The notes: generated by a model not told the origin, from the sequence alone. A DNA stretch of 64,000 nucleotides from Orbilia blumenaviensis (GCA_036872755.1 JAVHNS010000009.1:806001-870000); one strand, 5' to 3'. Shown: positions 35,269 to 47,539, counted from the stretch's first letter. Translations and numbers: made by a program.

Positions 35269-37174
35269 AGCTCCTTCTTCTATTCGTTTTCATTTTTTTG
35301 TCAAATATTAACCCACTTATTTACTATTACCTGTACATATATTAGGAACTCCGAGCTTTAGTTTGGGGTTAGCTGCTGGTTCGACCGGCAGTCAAAACTG
35401 TATATAGTCGTCATGGACGAAAGATACATACCGTACCTCGGAATTTGCCTTTAAGCTTTAGCTTAACTTTTGTTCTAGGTACTTGATATTTTCAAGATTT
35501 GTCCAACCATCAGTAAATCAGAAAGAACGGGTACATTCCCAAAATTTAAACAAAGACGGCATTGATTTCGGTCACAATTATGATATACACCTGTGTAGCT
35601 GTGCGATGCATGCAATAGAATGGGGCGAAGCTTTGCCAAGGTATTCCGCCAGTCGTATCAATCAACGGAAACTCCAATTCTTTCAGTCCGGGCTATCACG
35701 GCATTTTCCAGGCTTGCATTAACTAAGTACTTAAGTACTTTTACTTGGGCAAATAGCTATCCCATCCGGGCTGATAGGACAGCGGGGTTCGGCATTGCAA
35801 GGCACTTATCAGCTCGATCACAACATGGCAGTAACCAATTGCAATTACCTAGCATCTATTCGAAACACCTTCAAGAAGCAGAGAATATGACTAGCCTGAG
35901 GCAGCAGCAACTTTCTCTTCAATCTCGATTTTGAGGAGTTTAGCGATTAGTACTAGAAGTACGACCCATCTATCGACTATGATGCTGAATCCGAATTGCA
36001 TTATTAATATTTCCGAGCCGTCTCATGAACTTGAACCGCATGCGTATCCAACACAGTTCTGAGACTGTTGTAATTGTCGCTGGCTACGTACAAAGCTACT
36101 TGATTGCTGCGCTGCCTGCCACCGGCACTGGGTAGTTTCTAGAATGTTAGATTGACAGACACCCTCACAGCCTAGTCCAGCTCACAATTTCAGAGATATC
36201 AATTGGTGCCAGCCATGACTTGAATATTCTATCTTGAATGCGAGGACATTAACATTCTATCCTGCAGCCTGCGGGTCAAGCCTGAGAGGCCGCAAGATGG
36301 TAAAATCATGGGACGCGGCCACGCGGCCCCGGAATTAAAATGGTGTAACGCAACGAGGACCAGCCCACGGTTTGCCCTAGTTACTCGATGCATTTAGCCT
36401 CCGCCTGTGCAGGCGGTAGCACGTGTAAGAATGGCGCCTACCTTAAAGCCGTGCGTGAAAGCTGAAAAAAAGAGGGAGGTCCCTAGAGAACGCGTTCATA
36501 TTCGGCGTTCACTAAACCAGAAATTACTCTGGGTCCTAGTTGACGAGTTCTCAATTGGGATTCAATTGAAAGTCAATTGGTTCAGTCCTATTAATTTCGT
36601 ATCAACTGGTAACTTTCACATATACATAATAGCTTAGCTTGTTGTAACTATACTGGAGGCTGACTTTGAATTATTCTCGCGGGGTAATCAATGGACGATC
36701 AATGGGGGGCAGTCAATTGGTAAGCTGTGTAACTCTCCTGGGCAGGTGGGACCCGCCAAACGGGAACTCTCGACTCGGTGCACTTCCGTTTATAGCGCCT
36801 AGGGCTGGAGGGGCCCTTGTCCTCGGATGCATATGCATATGGCCCAGACCCTATCGTCTCGAAAACAAATCGCAGTCGGGATATTACCATTATTATATTC
36901 GTTAGTGGGTGGGGTATCCTCGCATTAAACTTCCAGCCGTGAATGTGGGCTGTCGATTCAGCTGAGGACCTGAGCTGAGCAGTATTATTTGCGGCACAAT
37001 TGGTCTGATTCTGAGCTTTTTTTTTTTTCAATTTATTATTTGGGCAACATATATATAACCAGATCTCATATCCGCCTAAAGTCGAGGCCTGTGCTTCGCT
37101 GCAATACTCCCGTTCTATTTCCTGGATCCTCGAAAACAGTTTTTTAACGAGCTCGCGAGGTTACTCGGTTAGAA
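35269..37174. other. Intergenic spacer, no supported gene
   Basis: 1.9 kb between two + strand genes. Frames are short (104 codons or fewer), overlapping and without domains. Contains palindromic TAAGTACTTAAGTACTT around 35724-35740. Confidence 0.55.
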
Positions 37175-40100
37175 ATGTCTCGCGTTTCTGCTGACACCAA
37201 CAGGCAACCCACCCGCCTAACCTTCAATGTTGAAAACCTGAACAATGCTCTTCGGGATAAGAGCTTGACTCGTATCGGATACTTTAAAAACATCCATGGA
37301 GACCCATTGCTTGTGGAAGAGCGCCCACCGAAGGGATCAATACTCAAGGACCTCGTAACAGTAGCCTTCAAATGGGAAAATTGGATTCTACTTGTGAAGG
37401 CTTTGGTCACTTTCGGCAAGGCAATTACGGTATATTTTCGCTCTGTCATGAGCTATTGGTTTATTGCATGGTCGCGGATTCCGCTTCGTCAACAGTTCCG
37501 CTGACTGGTTTTCCACCACTAAATAGCGTGCCGACATAGCCCGCATAGTCGCCTCTCTTGATGCATATGGGCCCATGAGAGCTGCCTTTTTGCAGGGCGG
37601 TGGGTTGATCATCAGAAACGGACAGATTGAGGCAAAATGGAATGGCATGCTTCATCCTCCTTTGAGCTATCTTGGAGATGCATTTCAACATCGTACAGTT
37701 GATGGTAGCTTCAACGTAAGTTTGTTTTCCAGTATATCTTTTTTTTATTTTTTATGAAAGAATCACTTGTGCTAATAAGATTGGTGAAAAGAGCGTCTTG
37801 CACCCGCATTTGGGGCAAGCAGGAACGCCGTATGCGAAGACCGTGCCAGCGAAGGCAAGACTCTTAGGCGCACAGCCTGATCCTGGTGATATCTTTGATC
37901 GTAAGCTCGCTCAATTCATGAATTCGCACGAAGAATCTATAACTTACTATTTGATTTCTACCAGGTCTCATGGCCCGCGAGCTTGATGGCCCTAGAACTA
38001 GTGGTTCTGGTTTATCAGTGATGCTCATTTACCATGCGACAATTATTATTCATGGTAATTCTATTTTATATTATTATACGTATATCGGTACTATAAACCC
38101 GCTGAAACAAGCTGACCGACCGATCAAAATCTTCTAGACATATTCCGAACAAATGAGAAGGATAAAAATATTTCTGACACCTCTTCGTATCTTGATCTAT
38201 CCCCACTCTACGGATACGATAAGGAAACGAATGACAAAGTGCGGACCAGAAAACTTGGGTTGCTCCACCCAGATACGTTCGCAGAGAATAGACTGCTACG
38301 GCAGCCACCTGGAGTTTGCAGTAAGGCTATTATATTCTCAATTAACGTCAATATTTTAGACGAGTCTTGAAAACTAACAGAGCCCAACCGCCAGCTTACT
38401 TGGTGATGTATAATCGGTACCACAACTATGTTGCTCGCCAGCTCTTGCGTATCAACGAGAATGGACGCTTCACAATCCCTGAAAAATACAGTGGTGAAGA
38501 CCAGGAACACGCTCTCGAAAGATATCAAGAGTACTACTGGGAAATCAAAGAATTTGCACTACGCTACATTCAAAACAATACGCTGGCGCAAAACCAACTA
38601 CAAGATACTGATGAATTCAAGAACGCACTGTTTCAAGCCCGAAAGGACCGTGTGGTATTGTTGAAGCATGAGGAGTACGAGGAATATAAGGCTTCAATCA
38701 GGGGTAATCAAGAGGATCTTGATAAATTGGAAGAATGGAGAAAGAGCCAACCGAACCCAGAAGGTGCCAATATCAGGTTGTACGGTGCTGTAGTAGATAA
38801 GTTTCGTGCGGAGCACGATGCGGCCTGGAAGAAGCTGGACGATGATCTTTTCGGAACTGCAAGACTGTGAGTATAATACAAGGGAGATATCACTGCCTAC
38901 TGATTTTAGCTAATTGAAATCTAGTATTACCTGTGGACTCTACATCAACATTTCTATCCATGACTATCTCCGCGCTTTGATGGGCTTCCATCAATGGAAT
39001 AGCACTTTCACGCTCGATCCCCGCCTTGAAGTTGATAAAAAGGCTGGAAAGGAAGGTTTACCTCGAGGGATTGGAAACCAAGTCTCAGTAGAATTCAACC
39101 TCCTTTATCGTTTCCACTGTGCAATCTCAGGGAAAGACGAAACCTGGATGAACGGTCTAATCCGGGCAACTCACGGCAAAAAACTTATTGCGCTCGGAGA
39201 AGCTAAGGATGCTGAAGGGAATATCATCACTAACGAAGCAGATGTCGATAAATGGGACCCCAGAACTCTTACTAGCGACCAGTTCAACAGAGTAAACCCC
39301 CTACTTGCTAAAGACGCTAGGAAGAAGATCGCCGATAAACCAGAACTTCTTGACCCCAAAAATCAGGTCTTTTATGACTTGGACCTTTCTGAACTTACTC
39401 GAGATGATATAACACAGCAATTTAGCGACGAAAAGTTAATCAAGATACTCGAGACTAAAATGGAAGAGCCAATTGCCCAATTCGGTCCTCGCAACGTCCC
39501 TCGAGCATTGAAGGCTGTGGAAGTTGCAGGTATCCTCCAAGCCAGGAAATGGGAAATTGGAACTTTGAATGACTTCCGCGAGTTCTTTGGCATGAAGCGC
39601 CATGAGACTTTTGACTCTGTCAACAAGGACCCCGAAATCCAGCAAGCGCTGCGAGATCTTTACGAAGATGTCGATAAGGTTGAGTTCTATCCAGGCGTCT
39701 TTTGCGAGGGCCGTGACGCAGAGCATGCCAGAGACTGTGATCCGGGTCCACAGATTAGCGATTCTACTTTGTGGAGCGCAATCTTTTCGGACGCGGTAAC
39801 ACTTGTCCGTTCAGACAGGTTCTATACTGTCGACTGGAACACTAACTCGCTCACAACTTGGGGTATGAACGAAGTGACGGCGGATGACAATACTTTTAAG
39901 AGTTCTGTATTCCACCGCCTAATACAGCGTGCGTTCCCTGATTGGTACGATGCCAACAGTATGCGCTTTTTCCACCCGTTCTATACTACAACTGCAAATA
40001 TGAAGTACGCACAGGAGCAAGGATACGGCGACGCATTTGGTCTTCCGAAGTTCAATCCTGCTAAAGCGAGCGAGGTCGAGGCAACCCTCCCTATTGTGCT

Positions 40101-42501
40101 TGAGCAATCTACGCCCACAAAGCCAAACCCTATCTACAAATTGACCCAGGATCTCAAACGTGAGAATATGCCAAAGAATGTTACCATTGTTGTTAAATCT
40201 CGCGAGGCAGCAGAAGAAATCATCCATGATAAAGACGATCGATTCGTCAACCCAACTTGGATGGATACTTATGCAGTTCCAAAGATCATCAGGGATATCT
40301 TGCAGAAGAATATCGATCGCAGCGATAGGCCTAGCACAGACTTGAATATTGATATTATGGGTGCAGAGAGAGACCGAATCTCGGAATATTTTGAAAAAAT
40401 GTCAGTCAGCACTATCAACACAAGGAGGCAATTATTCGAAAAGGCGGTTGGCAAGAAAGATCCAGTATACCAAATCGATGCAGTAAGAGAGTAAGTTCAT
40501 CTAGCCGTCTAAATATTTCAATTGGATATTTAACTTAATAACGTTCAATCCCACAGCTTTGCTATTCCAGTGATTACACACTACTTCGCCGACTTCCTGG
40601 GCTTCACCGACCTCATAGTCGGAGAGGGCGGGAAAAAATACACCACGAACGAAATATACCATCACATCGTGAACGTCCAAAATTACCTTTCCTACAATGT
40701 AGATGAAACGAAAAAGTGGAAGCGACGTGAGGCATTCAAAAAATCTGCTGACTTCCTTGTGGGCCTCGCCAAAAATGGGCATATCAAGGCAGCTTCCGCA
40801 TGGTGGCCGCTTTGGAGATCCGAGGATAAGCGTCCTGAAGCATATATGAAAGAACTTGGCTATAAAGTTGCACAGAAACTCTTGGGGAGTAAAGAAATTG
40901 CTAAAAATGCCGATGAGGCTGCGGCGATAATGTTGCTAATTGGACTGGACAGCATTTACAACGCCGTTCTAACAGTAAGTTTAATAAACCGGATATTGAG
41001 TAAACCTATATTTTCTAATAATGCCGTCCAATTATCCAGTTTACCACATCTCTGGCCTTCTTCTTCGACCAAAGCAATCGTACATTCGAATGGCGCTTTA
41101 TGGCTGAGGAGGAGCGCCAGTACCAAAACGAACTCCACGCCAGAGTTGAGAACGATCATAAAAGTCGTACCTGCATGCCTGAACAGCGCAAAAATCACTT
41201 TCTATGCCTTTCTACTAAAGAAAAGCGAAAGATTCGCCACAGGGATGGTCTTATTTCCTGGGAAGAAATTCAGAAGATTGCGTTCGACCCTGATATCACT
41301 GAGCATGAGAAGGACCATGAGATCATGCATGCCGTTCTTGAGGCCCAGCGGCTCAAGGTCAAACTGCCGGTTGAAAGACGCGTGCTCTCTAAAGATTCAT
41401 TCACCGTCAAAGGCAGCAGTTTCGAATTTCATAATGGGGATACAGTTTTAATCGATATTGTGAGTACGCCGTTGCGCAATCGAGCCGCGGTGTGAACTTT
41501 GACCACTGACTCCATAACTCTACTACCAGCATACCGCTGAATCCAACCGACATTCATTTTGTGACCATCCGTTCTGCATTGAGAAACTTCACACTCATAA
41601 CGATGTCAAAACTTATCTATCCTATACGGGTGGGTTTAGTGAAGACATCCTCTCGCTCTCCGCTAAGCATATCCCCATTGTTGGACTTGCGGCTATGTTC
41701 AAAACGCTTGGTCGGATGAAATACCTCCGCCAGGGCCATGACTCCCAAGGAAGATTGAAATCAGTAAACAACAACCCTTCATATGGGCATTTAGCAAACC
41801 GAATGGCCCCCAAGGTTTTTAAGGCGAACATGGCAAAATTGAAGGTCAGGGCGCGAGAAACAGGGGGTAAAGAAAGCTTCGACACTGCGCCCGAGAGCTA
41901 CACTTATCTTACACCTGAATGGGATGAAACAATGCCATTCCCAAATAGTAAGTTTTTAAACTCCCCATATTTCTATGCCCATTGCACTGTATTTCTGCCT
42001 TCCGGGACTACGTCCAACAGGCACAGTCTTATGATATCCTCTTGGCACCAACACAAATTGCGTGTGGTATTCTACACTACTATATTTCCCACATGGCACA
42101 ACATGGTGCTAGTCGTAGATCCCAAGTTTTTTTTATAAAAAAAACGTGGAATTAAAGAATTGAAGATCAAAAACTAATTTTTAATCATTAAACGCACAGC
42201 AATGAAAATTCGATTTAACGGTTACGGGAAAGGCGTCTGGATTTATGGCGACAATTCAGATCAAAGCCATGGTATCATCTCTCTCTGGGCTCCTCAAGGC
42301 CCAAGCCATACTGGCGGTAGCTGGGCCCCGAAATGTGCCTGCGCAAGTGGGAATTGCAAGTGTGCTTTGGATATCAAATCACGAGTAAATGCTCTGGAGA
42401 GGGGACAAACCGAATTAAATACGGGAGTTAGCGAGTTGAAGGAGGAAGATGCAAGGCTGTTGAAGAGCTTAGGAACTGTACATTCTGGTTGCGGCATGTA
42501 A
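37175..42501 (+). CDS. ppo: Ppo-type fatty-acid dioxygenase with P450-like domain lacking haem-thiolate Cys, 1,481 aa
   Basis: Eleven exons: 37175-37429, 37527-37715, 37780-37900, 37965-38054, 38138-38320, 38383-38866, 38925-40490, 40557-40974, 41040-41459, 41530-41947 and 42200-42501. They sum to 1,482 codons in phase. The N-terminal haem-peroxidase (cyclooxygenase-like) domain keeps the distal His in ATIIIHDIFRTN (about 218), SSYLDLSPLYG, YNRYHNYV, LITCGLYINI, and the Tyr/His pair in EFNLLYRFH (502/505). The C-terminal P450-like half keeps ExxR (EAQR, 1203-1206). The segment 1273-1302, where the Cys ligand should be, has no cysteine. Ppo enzymes oxygenate linoleate to oxylipins that control sporulation; PpoC (10R-DOX) also lacks this Cys. 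About 110 extra residues lie between His218 and Tyr502, more follow in exon 7, and the tail is Cys-rich. Exon 1 is the least certain. Confidence 0.85.
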
Positions 42502-43641
42502 AGCCAAATATGTATCGATTAGAAGCTGTAAAATGTCAAAATGATTGCCGTATTGACGAGACTCTGAGGTGATAGTATTTCTAGTCTTCTCGCGTGAGGG
42601 AATTTAGACATGTACAAGAAAAGATTCTACTAATCCATATCATTCTTAAGAGCTGATACCTCATCTGGTGTGCGGCTCGATTGTACGTACCACAGCGACA
42701 GAAAAAAAGAAAAGAACATTGGTGCCGGAGGGAAAAGGCCAAACCCCCATAGACTACGATATAGGGTGCATTTCCGCCTATTGGGCGTTAATCGAAATAT
42801 ATATTAATACCTATGCTCAATGATCGAATCTTATTTGCTTAGCGGGAAGACGTCGGTGAAAAAAAAAAAAAAATTCAAGGATCAACATTCACGATGTAAA
42901 GGGCTCACTCTCTTAGTATACGCCGTTCGGTGACATGGCCTTTATAATCAGGCATCGTCGCCCATATAGCTATATAGACGTACAAAGTCAAGCGCATCAC
43001 ATGCAGGGTTAAGTGTCGACTACGAGCTAATTAAGCGCCAATCGATTGTAAAATATAAAATACAAATATAATGTGGAAGTATTTAAACCTCTGTTCCCGC
43101 CCCTGCTCACCCGTTCCCCCCTCCTAGTATACTTACATTCCTTCGATAAGTCAAAGGACCAATTCGATCATAATTATTATCTTCCGACTTGGTATTGAAG
43201 CTTGCCTCTATACTGATAGAAAAACATTCGTTTAACTATCAAAGCTGCCCTTGTTCAACTTGACTTGAACTATCAATTGTTACCAAACTCAGCTCTTTTT
43301 TTGGAATTTCTCTTTAGCTAGCTCTCCTTTCCAGCTTGATCCCAGGCCAATATTCATCAAGGGACTAGAGATCTAGTGAGACCTCTCTATTAGCTTGGTT
43401 TTCCCATCATTTTCCGCGACTTGAACTTCTCCAGTTGCCTAAAGTCAAGCACATCTTCGAGCATCCCAAGGAGCAGCCCCCACAAGTGCTGCAGTTTTCT
43501 ATCTTTCCAAACCCCAAGGACTCTTTTTACTAGTTTCAAGATACTTATCGATCGCTTTTCGACCATTTATTCAGTCAATCAGCTTGAAAATCGATCTTCA
43601 GAGTACAACACCCATACTTCAGACAAAAGCACACTATCAGG
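42502..43641. other. Spacer and probable long 5' leader of the AT-hook gene
   Basis: No separate gene. The last 500 nt (about 43100-43641) are pyrimidine-rich, like leaders of regulated fungal genes. An A13 run lies near 42861. Confidence 0.5.
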
Positions 43642-45342
43642 ATGGCACGATTACCGGAAGATCGCAGACCAGGCTTCAATAACAACGAATTTAATGGATT
43701 CCAATTTTTTGATTCCCAGCTCTCAGGGTATCCATATTCACCTCAAATAGATTATTACCAGCTATTCAACCAAGCTGCCTACAAGGCTGAGGATAAGCCT
43801 GAGAATAAACCTGAGAATCAGAATGATAATGATAATGACAATAATGAAAGCTATGGCCATACTATGATTTCGGAGGCATTATATCCTTCCATGCCTCCAA
43901 CCATTTCAACCCCTGAGGATTTGGATACTACCCTGGATAACTATGCCTTTTCGGATTTCGGTTTGGATACCGATGATGGTATCGATTTCAATGACCCCTT
44001 CACGGGTTTCACGGCTCGAGAACCTCGATTTCCTGGTGTAACCCCTTCACTTGGAGCAATGTTTATCGACGAAGATCCACGTTCAATTTACTGGGACCCT
44101 ATTGCACCATCATCAGCTATGGAAACGCCGTTACCTATGGGAGCTCTACCTGTCATGGAAACACTGCCTACCCAAAATTACATCCAGAGTACCCCGTCAA
44201 CGCAGCCCTCTGCTACGACCGTTCTGCCAACAGAATCCATTGACGAAGATCTAACTTCGCCCGATTGGGACCCCGTTTTCCTTCTGCTACCATTCCTAGA
44301 AGCACCACCTGGCGGCGATCTAGCACCGACCACTTTTGGGCTTGCTAATTACAACCCTACGCCGGCCTCTGAAAGCTCACTTGGCTGCTCATCCCCGTCT
44401 ACACCTGGGACCGGAAACCAAACCATGGAGCAACCGCTTGAAAACGTGGGCTTTGATATGCATACGACTGCCGACAATATAGGAATTGACCCCAATGGAG
44501 ATCAAGGATTTTCGTATACAGACCTTTTCGGGAATCAGAGCGGACAGATCAACCCGGACTTTTATGCAAATAACACACTGCCTATGCCAGCCCCCTTCCC
44601 AGACGCCTTCCAACCGGAGACCTGGCCTTACGCCTCAGACGCAGGCAATAACATCAATAAACAGATGAACTCGATCGACCAATCTACAAGCCCGCAAAAA
44701 GCAAAACGGCAGGACACCTCGCGGAAGACCCCAGATAGACAAAAGATGGTCAAACGCCCACGAGGCAGACCGAGAATCCACCCACTGCCGCTCGATGCTA
44801 ATGGAAACCCTATTCAACCTCCACGAAGGAAGACGCCCCTAAAATCCAAAGCTGGACCAAGTCAACGAGGCCCTAAGGGTGCTTCAAGCAAATATAATCG
44901 CACAAGCCCAGCTCAGGTTATTATCAACCATTCTGATGGTCAACCCCTTCAGAATTTATCGGGTAGAGATGAAGATTTGTTCATTACGGGGCTACAGAAA
45001 ATTACTAGCGAGCCGAGAGCGACTTCGCTTCATGTCACCACTGTCAACATTGAAGAAGTACCCCATCTTAAATGGCACATATACCTCTTGAAGAAGTGCT
45101 TTAACTACCGTTTCTGGCGGGAAATGGCCATTTCGTACATGGGGTACTGGTTTGTTCGGGCGACTGATGGGTTGTGGTTTGTGTTTTCGGCCCAATGCGA
45201 ACAGTTCATTATTATGAAAGGCGATGGGGAAGTGCTTTCGATCATTAGGGAGGGGAAGGAGCCTACCGGTAACTTCTTGAACACCAGAGCAACGATTGAA
45301 ATGACGGTTGAACAATGGAAGAGAGAGCTGTCTAACCCCTAG
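43642..45342 (+). CDS. AT-hook protein with orphan C-terminal domain, 566 aa
   Basis: Single exon, not assigned to a family. The N-terminal 340 residues are acidic and rich in Asn, Asp, Pro and Thr, probably disordered. A basic cluster around residues 350-420 contains a classic AT-hook core, KRPRGRPRIHP, followed by PPRRKTPLKSK, so minor-groove DNA binding and nuclear location are likely. The last 130 residues look folded, with aromatic-rich blocks such as HLKWHIYLLKKCFNYRFWRE and YMGYWFVRATDGLWFVF. I do not recognise this domain. It may be a chromatin or transcription regulator, by inference from the AT-hook and acidic region. The start is the first Met in frame after a long pyrimidine-rich leader. 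Confidence 0.75.
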   Translation: MARLPEDRRPGFNNNEFNGFQFFDSQLSGYPYSPQIDYYQLFNQAAYKAEDKPENKPENQNDNDNDNNESYGHTMISEALYPSMPPTISTPEDLDTTLDNYAFSDFGLDTDDGIDFNDPFTGFTAREPRFPGVTPSLGAMFIDEDPRSIYWDPIAPSSAMETPLPMGALPVMETLPTQNYIQSTPSTQPSATTVLPTESIDEDLTSPDWDPVFLLLPFLEAPPGGDLAPTTFGLANYNPTPASESSLGCSSPSTPGTGNQTMEQPLENVGFDMHTTADNIGIDPNGDQGFSYTDLFGNQSGQINPDFYANNTLPMPAPFPDAFQPETWPYASDAGNNINKQMNSIDQSTSPQKAKRQDTSRKTPDRQKMVKRPRGRPRIHPLPLDANGNPIQPPRRKTPLKSKAGPSQRGPKGASSKYNRTSPAQVIINHSDGQPLQNLSGRDEDLFITGLQKITSEPRATSLHVTTVNIEEVPHLKWHIYLLKKCFNYRFWREMAISYMGYWFVRATDGLWFVFSAQCEQFIIMKGDGEVLSIIREGKEPTGNFLNTRATIEMTVEQWKRELSNP

Positions 45343-46750
45343 GGAGGGCTAGTATAAAAGGTGCCAGACGCCAGGATATCAGGCTGGGGGCTGGGTACAA
45401 CTCGATCTCGATGGACAAATGTTTCAGGAATGCGGTTTTCTTCCTGCGCCTGGCCGGATTCCAGGGCAAAAACCTTTGTTACGGCTCCGGTGAAAAACAA
45501 AATCTCGATTTGATTGCAGGCGCACTGTGGGAGTGCTTCCACAAGAATTATGGGTATTTGGCGTTTTTGATTTTATTCTTCAGGACTGGCTTCCTGGGTT
45601 TTCTTTCTCTTTTTGATGGGCTTTTGATTTCCCCCGTTACTGTTCCTTCTTCTCTTTTGTTCTCTTTAGTTCCTTCTTTTCCGATATTCGCAGGTCTTGG
45701 GATACCCTTCTTTTTGTTTCATTCGATACGAATCACAGGCATACACTCGGAGTTGATACCTCTGTTGACATGCCAGATTGGGCGTTTATTGCATCGCTAT
45801 GGAGTACTTTTTTAGTATACTTTGGTTGTGAGGCGGAAAGCAACAATGTAATGAGAGTTTACTTGTTGGTTGGTGGCCATGTTTTGAACATGTACTCGCC
45901 TTCACCTCTCTTCATCTTTCCAAGAGTCGCGTTCTTCTTTTTTTTCTCCTCTTTTACTTCTTCTTCTGCCTCTTTCTCCGCGGCTCCTTTCTTTTTCTTT
46001 CTTTCTGTTTTTCTGTCCCTTCTTTTCCTCCTTTCCTATCAACATGTCCTCTTTTCGCTCTGCATTGATTTTACCTGTAGATCCGACAGCACACCACAAT
46101 CCCCCCACTGTGTTCTACACCTTTTCTTATTTCTTCATGTATTCTCGTGTAAATACCTACCTTGGGTTTCGGTTCTCCCTAATTTTTGGCAGGTCGAGAT
46201 ATATATCTTAGGAGCTCATTGGAGTGTAGAATACAGCAACTCTTCAAAAAAGAATAGATCCACAACCACTCCAAATTTTCCACTTTCCAGGATTACGTTC
46301 TTACAAACATCAGGAGCTACGACAGGGCTAAACTTGATTGTAATCACGTTCAGAGAATCCAGATTGATAATGCCAACAAAAAAATTATGCCGCTAATTGG
46401 TAGACAGAGATTAGACAGTTGCTATTCAAAGAAATGTATCTTGAGCATGTCCTATATTATATGCCCATAACAGTTGACCAAACCACCGCTCAGTCGTATT
46501 CGCAATTAGATAATAGCCTGAAGCTGTCCATGGATCTAAAGATCCCAGACCCTGTTGTTGACCCTGTGGTTTTTTTTCTCTCGCTCTGTGTAACCCCTCC
46601 AAGCTCGGCTATTTTTCACCGTTTCTTTTTTTCTTCTGGCGCAATCTATTTCTCCAGAAAATAATCACGAAAATTTGCGACAATCCACCTTTTGGCGCGA
46701 CTCCTTCAACCACACCCACCAACCATTACCAAAAATAATAATAATCTGAA
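45343..46750. other. Spacer with polypyrimidine block
   Basis: Between AT-hook and FYV7 genes. From about 45,895 to 46,045 the + strand is almost pure C/T. Frames at 45411-45815 and 45770-46396 are Phe/Leu/Ser-rich translations of this bias and are not called. It probably holds a long 3' UTR plus the FYV7 promoter. Confidence 0.5.
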
Positions 46751-47539
46751 ATGCCCAAACGACCCTCACCGCATACGGCCTCCGGCGAAGGCCACCGATC
46801 AAAAAGACCGCGCACAGCATTCAAAGATACCACATCCACTCACAAACCAAAACACACGCAACCTGGACGGCGCAAACCCGGCGGCTTCACCGTTGGCCCT
46901 GCAAATCTTCCAGATGGAACATTTCGACGGAAAGCGGAGAAGATTAAAAAGGGTTTAATACATCGGGCGAAGTTATGGAAGGGGTTGGAGAAGATTAAGA
47001 GGGATGAGGGGATTGTTTCTGTCCCTAAAGACAAGCGTGAGGATGGTGATGATGGTGAAGAAGAAGATGAAGCTGCGGCAAGGGCTAGGAAGAGGATGGA
47101 GAGAGCTATGCAGGATGATGATGGAAATGATGAAAGCGACAGTGATAACGAGATAGCGGAGGAATCAGGGAAGCGACAGAGTCACAATAAAGTGCCCGCC
47201 GAAGATGTGGATTCATCAGACGAAGGGAAACCACCTGTAGAAGATGCTGACGAAGACCCACATACCCACCCCTCACGCAAGCAACATACCAGACGGCCGC
47301 GGCAGTCTCGCTACAAAAACGAGATATCGATCTCGAAGAAAGTTAGGGAGGCAAAGGCAGAGCGTGAAAGGGTTGAAAAGGCGAGGGTGGCAGCCATTGA
47401 GAAAAGAGAGAAGGACAGAAAGGCTAGGAATAAGGCGATGGGTCAAGGAGTAGGTGCAAAGACTGGAACGGGGCAGATGAAGCTGGGGAGGCAGAGCAAG
47501 GGCCTGTTGGAGAAGGTCGAGAGATTGGTTAAAGGGTGA
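46751..47539 (+). CDS. FYV7: rRNA-processing protein Fyv7 homolog, 262 aa
   Basis: Single exon. The N-terminal basic block GPANLPDGTFRRKAEKIKKGLIHRAKL and the C-terminal block with VREAKAERERVEKARVAAIE followed by GTGQMKLGRQSKGLLEKVERLV are the two conserved parts of the Fyv7 family. Between them lies an acidic linker (about 95-175) rich in Glu, Asp and Ser. Fyv7 is a small nucleolar protein needed for 18S rRNA production in the small-subunit processome. Charge pattern and size fit. The gene is one of three ribosome-biogenesis genes in this half of the window (with BMS1 and RRN7), but they are not adjacent. Confidence 0.85.
   Translation: MPKRPSPHTASGEGHRSKRPRTAFKDTTSTHKPKHTQPGRRKPGGFTVGPANLPDGTFRRKAEKIKKGLIHRAKLWKGLEKIKRDEGIVSVPKDKREDGDDGEEEDEAAARARKRMERAMQDDDGNDESDSDNEIAEESGKRQSHNKVPAEDVDSSDEGKPPVEDADEDPHTHPSRKQHTRRPRQSRYKNEISISKKVREAKAERERVEKARVAAIEKREKDRKARNKAMGQGVGAKTGTGQMKLGRQSKGLLEKVERLVKG

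Noticed and set aside
37175..45342. A biosynthetic gene cluster around the Ppo gene
   Set aside because: Neighbours are a mitochondrial PPR factor and an AT-hook protein; no synthase, transporter or further tailoring enzyme is present.
45411..46396. Hydrophobic frames of 134 and 208 codons on the + strand
   Set aside because: Phe/Leu/Ser bias follows from pyrimidine-rich DNA; no conserved motif or credible gene structure.
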